NCBI GenBank assembly: GCA_002423365.1
Contig: DIVU01000156.1
Span: 1-6,584, forward strand
From: Desulfuromonadaceae bacterium UBA6124
GTDB lineage: Bacteria; Desulfobacterota; Desulfuromonadia; Desulfuromonadales; Trichloromonadaceae
Reading direction: 5' to 3'
Length of the DNA: 6,584 bases
In this document: piece by piece, positions 5,334 to 6,584 of the stretch
Layout of the letters: every line of letters begins with the position of its first letter
How positions within the stretch are numbered: the first letter of the stretch is position 1
The notes under the pieces: model-generated
Told to the model about the DNA's origin: nothing
What the model saw: the letters and a program-made list of their open reading frames with translations, nothing else
Database searches by the model: none
Position numbers and translations under genes: made by a program

Positions 5334-6344
5334 ATGAAGCGAACTTTATGGCTGAATGCCGCCCTCGTGTTTCTCGTTTTGGCGGTAACGGTCGGCTTGG
5401 CGGCGGCTCAGGAATGGAAACCGAACAAGCCGATTCGGCTCATCGTCCCCTGGGGAGCCGGCGGTTCCACCGATCAGGCGGTCCGCTCCATTACCGGAGA
5501 CCTTGAGGATGCCCTGGGGCAGAAAGTCGTGGTCGTAAACCAACCCGGCGGCGGCGGCGCCATCGGAACGAAAAGCGTGCTGGATTCCCCCTGCGACGGC
5601 TATACCTGGGCGTCGGGCGCGGTGAAAGATTTGGGAACCTATATCATTACCGGGGTCCTGAACACCAAAGTCCAGGATTGGCACGTCTACCTCAATTCCG
5701 GAAATGCCACCGTGGTTTCCGTCAATCCGAACGTGCCGATCAAGGATTTCAAAGAATTCCTGGAGCTGATGAAGAAGGACCCCAAAAAATTGTCGGTGGC
5801 CGTGGCGGGTGTTCCCTCGGCCGGCCACTCGGCCGTCGAGGCCATCAAGTTGGCCAACGGCGGGGATTACAAACTCGTGAGTTACGACGGCGGAAACCCG
5901 GCGGTCATCTCCACGGTGTCGGGTGAGACCATGGCGACGACCCAACTCCTGAGCGAACAGATCGAAATGATCCGGGCCAAGAAGCTCCGTCCGCTGGCGG
6001 CCTTGACCCCGGATGATCTGGCCATCGAGGGATACGGCGCCGTTCCCTCGGCGACCAAGTGGCTTCCCAAGGTGGCGGCCGATCCCGTCTATTTCGGCAT
6101 CTGGATTCCCAAATGCGCTCCCAAGGAGGTCGTGGAGACGATGAACAGGGTCTGGAAGGAGAAAATCGCCAAATCCAAGGCCCTGAAGAATTTTGCCGAC
6201 ATGCGCGGCCAGATCGTGGCGCCCTACTCCGGCGAGGAAGCCATGAAGAAGGCCATGCCGACGATCGTGAATGCGGCGTGGGGACTTTACGACGGCGGGA
6301 AGGCGAAGGTCAAGCCCGACGAAGTGGGTATGCCGCGTCCGTAG
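5334..6344 (+). CDS. Tripartite tricarboxylate transporter (TTT) substrate-binding protein, TctC/Bug family
   Basis: A 336-residue periplasmic solute-binding protein with a classical Sec signal: basic MKR, a hydrophobic core (about 5-22) and AAA at 23-25 before Q26, the likely cleavage site. The mature protein opens with the family signature KPIRLIVPWGAGGSTD (about 32-47), followed by LGQKVVVVNQPGGGGAIGT (61-79), DGY (88-90), a GVPSAGH loop (159-165) and the VSYDGGNPAV...SGE segment (182-198). Bug proteins capture carboxylated ligands through the loops after the first strands and pass them to the TctA/TctB membrane subunits, driven by an ion gradient. WGAGGSTD replaces the commoner PPGGxTD loop, so the ligand may not be a common di- or tricarboxylate. 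It is the first gene of the plus-strand operon, divergent from the GH88 operon, which suggests a sugar-acid or uronide ligand (inference). A stem-loop follows the stop, then tctB. Confidence 0.92.
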   Translation: MKRTLWLNAALVFLVLAVTVGLAAAQEWKPNKPIRLIVPWGAGGSTDQAVRSITGDLEDALGQKVVVVNQPGGGGAIGTKSVLDSPCDGYTWASGAVKDLGTYIITGVLNTKVQDWHVYLNSGNATVVSVNPNVPIKDFKEFLELMKKDPKKLSVAVAGVPSAGHSAVEAIKLANGGDYKLVSYDGGNPAVISTVSGETMATTQLLSEQIEMIRAKKLRPLAALTPDDLAIEGYGAVPSATKWLPKVAADPVYFGIWIPKCAPKEVVETMNRVWKEKIAKSKALKNFADMRGQIVAPYSGEEAMKKAMPTIVNAAWGLYDGGKAKVKPDEVGMPRP

Positions 6345-6364
6345 TGTTTGAAGCTGAAGTTGAA

Positions 6365-6395
6365 GGGGCGGACGGCCGGGAAAGCCATCCGCCCC
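6365..6395 (+). terminator. Intercistronic stem-loop between binding-protein gene and tctB (attenuator or mRNA stabiliser)
   Basis: Arms GGGGCGGACGGC (6365-6376) and GCCATCCGCCCC (6384-6395) pair over 12 bp with one C-A mismatch around a 7-nt loop. Only TATTCC follows, so there is no proper U-tract, and the tctB start lies 45 nt downstream. It is better read as a partial terminator or a 3' stabilising structure that keeps binding-protein mRNA more abundant than that of the membrane subunits, a common arrangement in transporter operons. Confidence 0.6.
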
Positions 6396-6439
6396 TATTC
6401 CATGTTTGCCTCCGCGCATAGGACGGCTGAATCGCAGAT

Positions 6440-6584
6440 ATGAAAAAGGCCGATTACCTGACAGGCCTGGCCCTGATCCTGTTGAGTCTCTATGTTCTGG
6501 CGGAGTCGTGGCGCATGCCGCGTCTGGAGCACCTCCAGGCGCACCCCCTCAGTGCCCCCGGTATCGTCCCCGCTTTTTTGGCCG
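6440..6584 (+). CDS. TTT family transporter small membrane subunit TctB, N-terminal fragment
   Basis: Forty-eight codons remain before the right window edge. The product begins MKKADYLTGLALILLSLYV, a first membrane helix at about residues 6-22. RMPRLEHLQAHPLSAPGIVPAFLA follows, which matches the (F/M)PR...S.PG(L/I)xP segment typical of TctB-type small subunits (usually about 150-170 residues with four helices). The start ATG lies 95 nt after the binding-protein stop. No good Shine-Dalgarno sequence is visible: the nearest AGGA (6420-6423) is 16 nt away, which fits weaker expression than the binding protein. In TTT systems the large subunit TctA normally follows and would lie just outside the window. 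TctB's exact role is unclear, but it is needed for transport in studied systems. Confidence 0.8.
   Translation, partial: MKKADYLTGLALILLSLYVLAESWRMPRLEHLQAHPLSAPGIVPAFLA

Noticed and set aside
5346..6419. Minus-strand open frame (357 codons) opposite the TTT binding-protein gene
   Set aside because: Antisense to a clear signal-peptide-bearing binding protein; the His/Gly/Arg-rich product looks like a complement artefact.
1..6584. CRISPR array, tRNA/rRNA genes, insertion sequences or integrase-type attachment repeats
   Set aside because: No regularly spaced repeats, tRNA-like cloverleaf with conserved T-loop, transposase frames or long terminal repeats were seen by eye.

Overview
The window looks like part of a chromosome from a GC-rich Gram-negative bacterium. 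It carries a periplasmic solute-binding protein of the tripartite tricarboxylate transporter (TTT) type with an export signal. TTT systems are commonest in Proteobacteria and deltaproteobacterial (Desulfobacterota) lineages, so such a host is my inference; the window has no rRNA or other phylogenetic marker to fix it.

Layout. The left edge holds the last 53 codons of a plus-strand housekeeping gene, the replication-associated recombination ATPase RarA. Facing it is a long minus-strand operon that starts near 5122 and runs leftward to 208. In order of transcription it encodes a cytoplasmic GH88 unsaturated glucuronyl hydrolase, a short-chain dehydrogenase/reductase (SDR), a 34-codon small ORF, a TIM-barrel sugar isomerase/epimerase-like protein, an Old Yellow Enzyme-type flavin oxidoreductase, and a six-helix membrane protein of unknown function. 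Every junction overlaps (8, 4, 4, 4 and 1 nt), so the operon appears to have no gaps and to be translationally coupled throughout. The small ORF is what fills the only apparent gap, between the SDR and isomerase genes.

A 236 to 287-nt intergenic region separates this operon from a divergent plus-strand TTT operon: the periplasmic binding protein (TctC/Bug family), a strong intercistronic stem-loop, and the start of the small membrane subunit TctB, cut by the window edge. The large TctA subunit is expected just beyond. Each operon has its own promoter with the same architecture, TTGACA-N17-TATCCT, and the two -10 regions share the same 10-mer in inverted orientation. An imperfect 15-bp palindrome covers the leftward -35 box, and a second inverted repeat sits between the -35 and -10 of the rightward promoter. 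No regulator gene lies in the window.

How it may work together (inference): the TTT system imports a carboxylated sugar compound such as an unsaturated uronide or a glucuronidated glycoside. The hydrolase lacks a signal peptide and would cleave it in the cytoplasm, and the SDR, isomerase-like protein and OYE-type enzyme would process the released sugar acid and/or aglycone. The pairing of GH88 with a TTT importer, an atypical OYE and a small ORF is the most interesting aspect of the window; the substrate cannot be deduced from the sequence alone.
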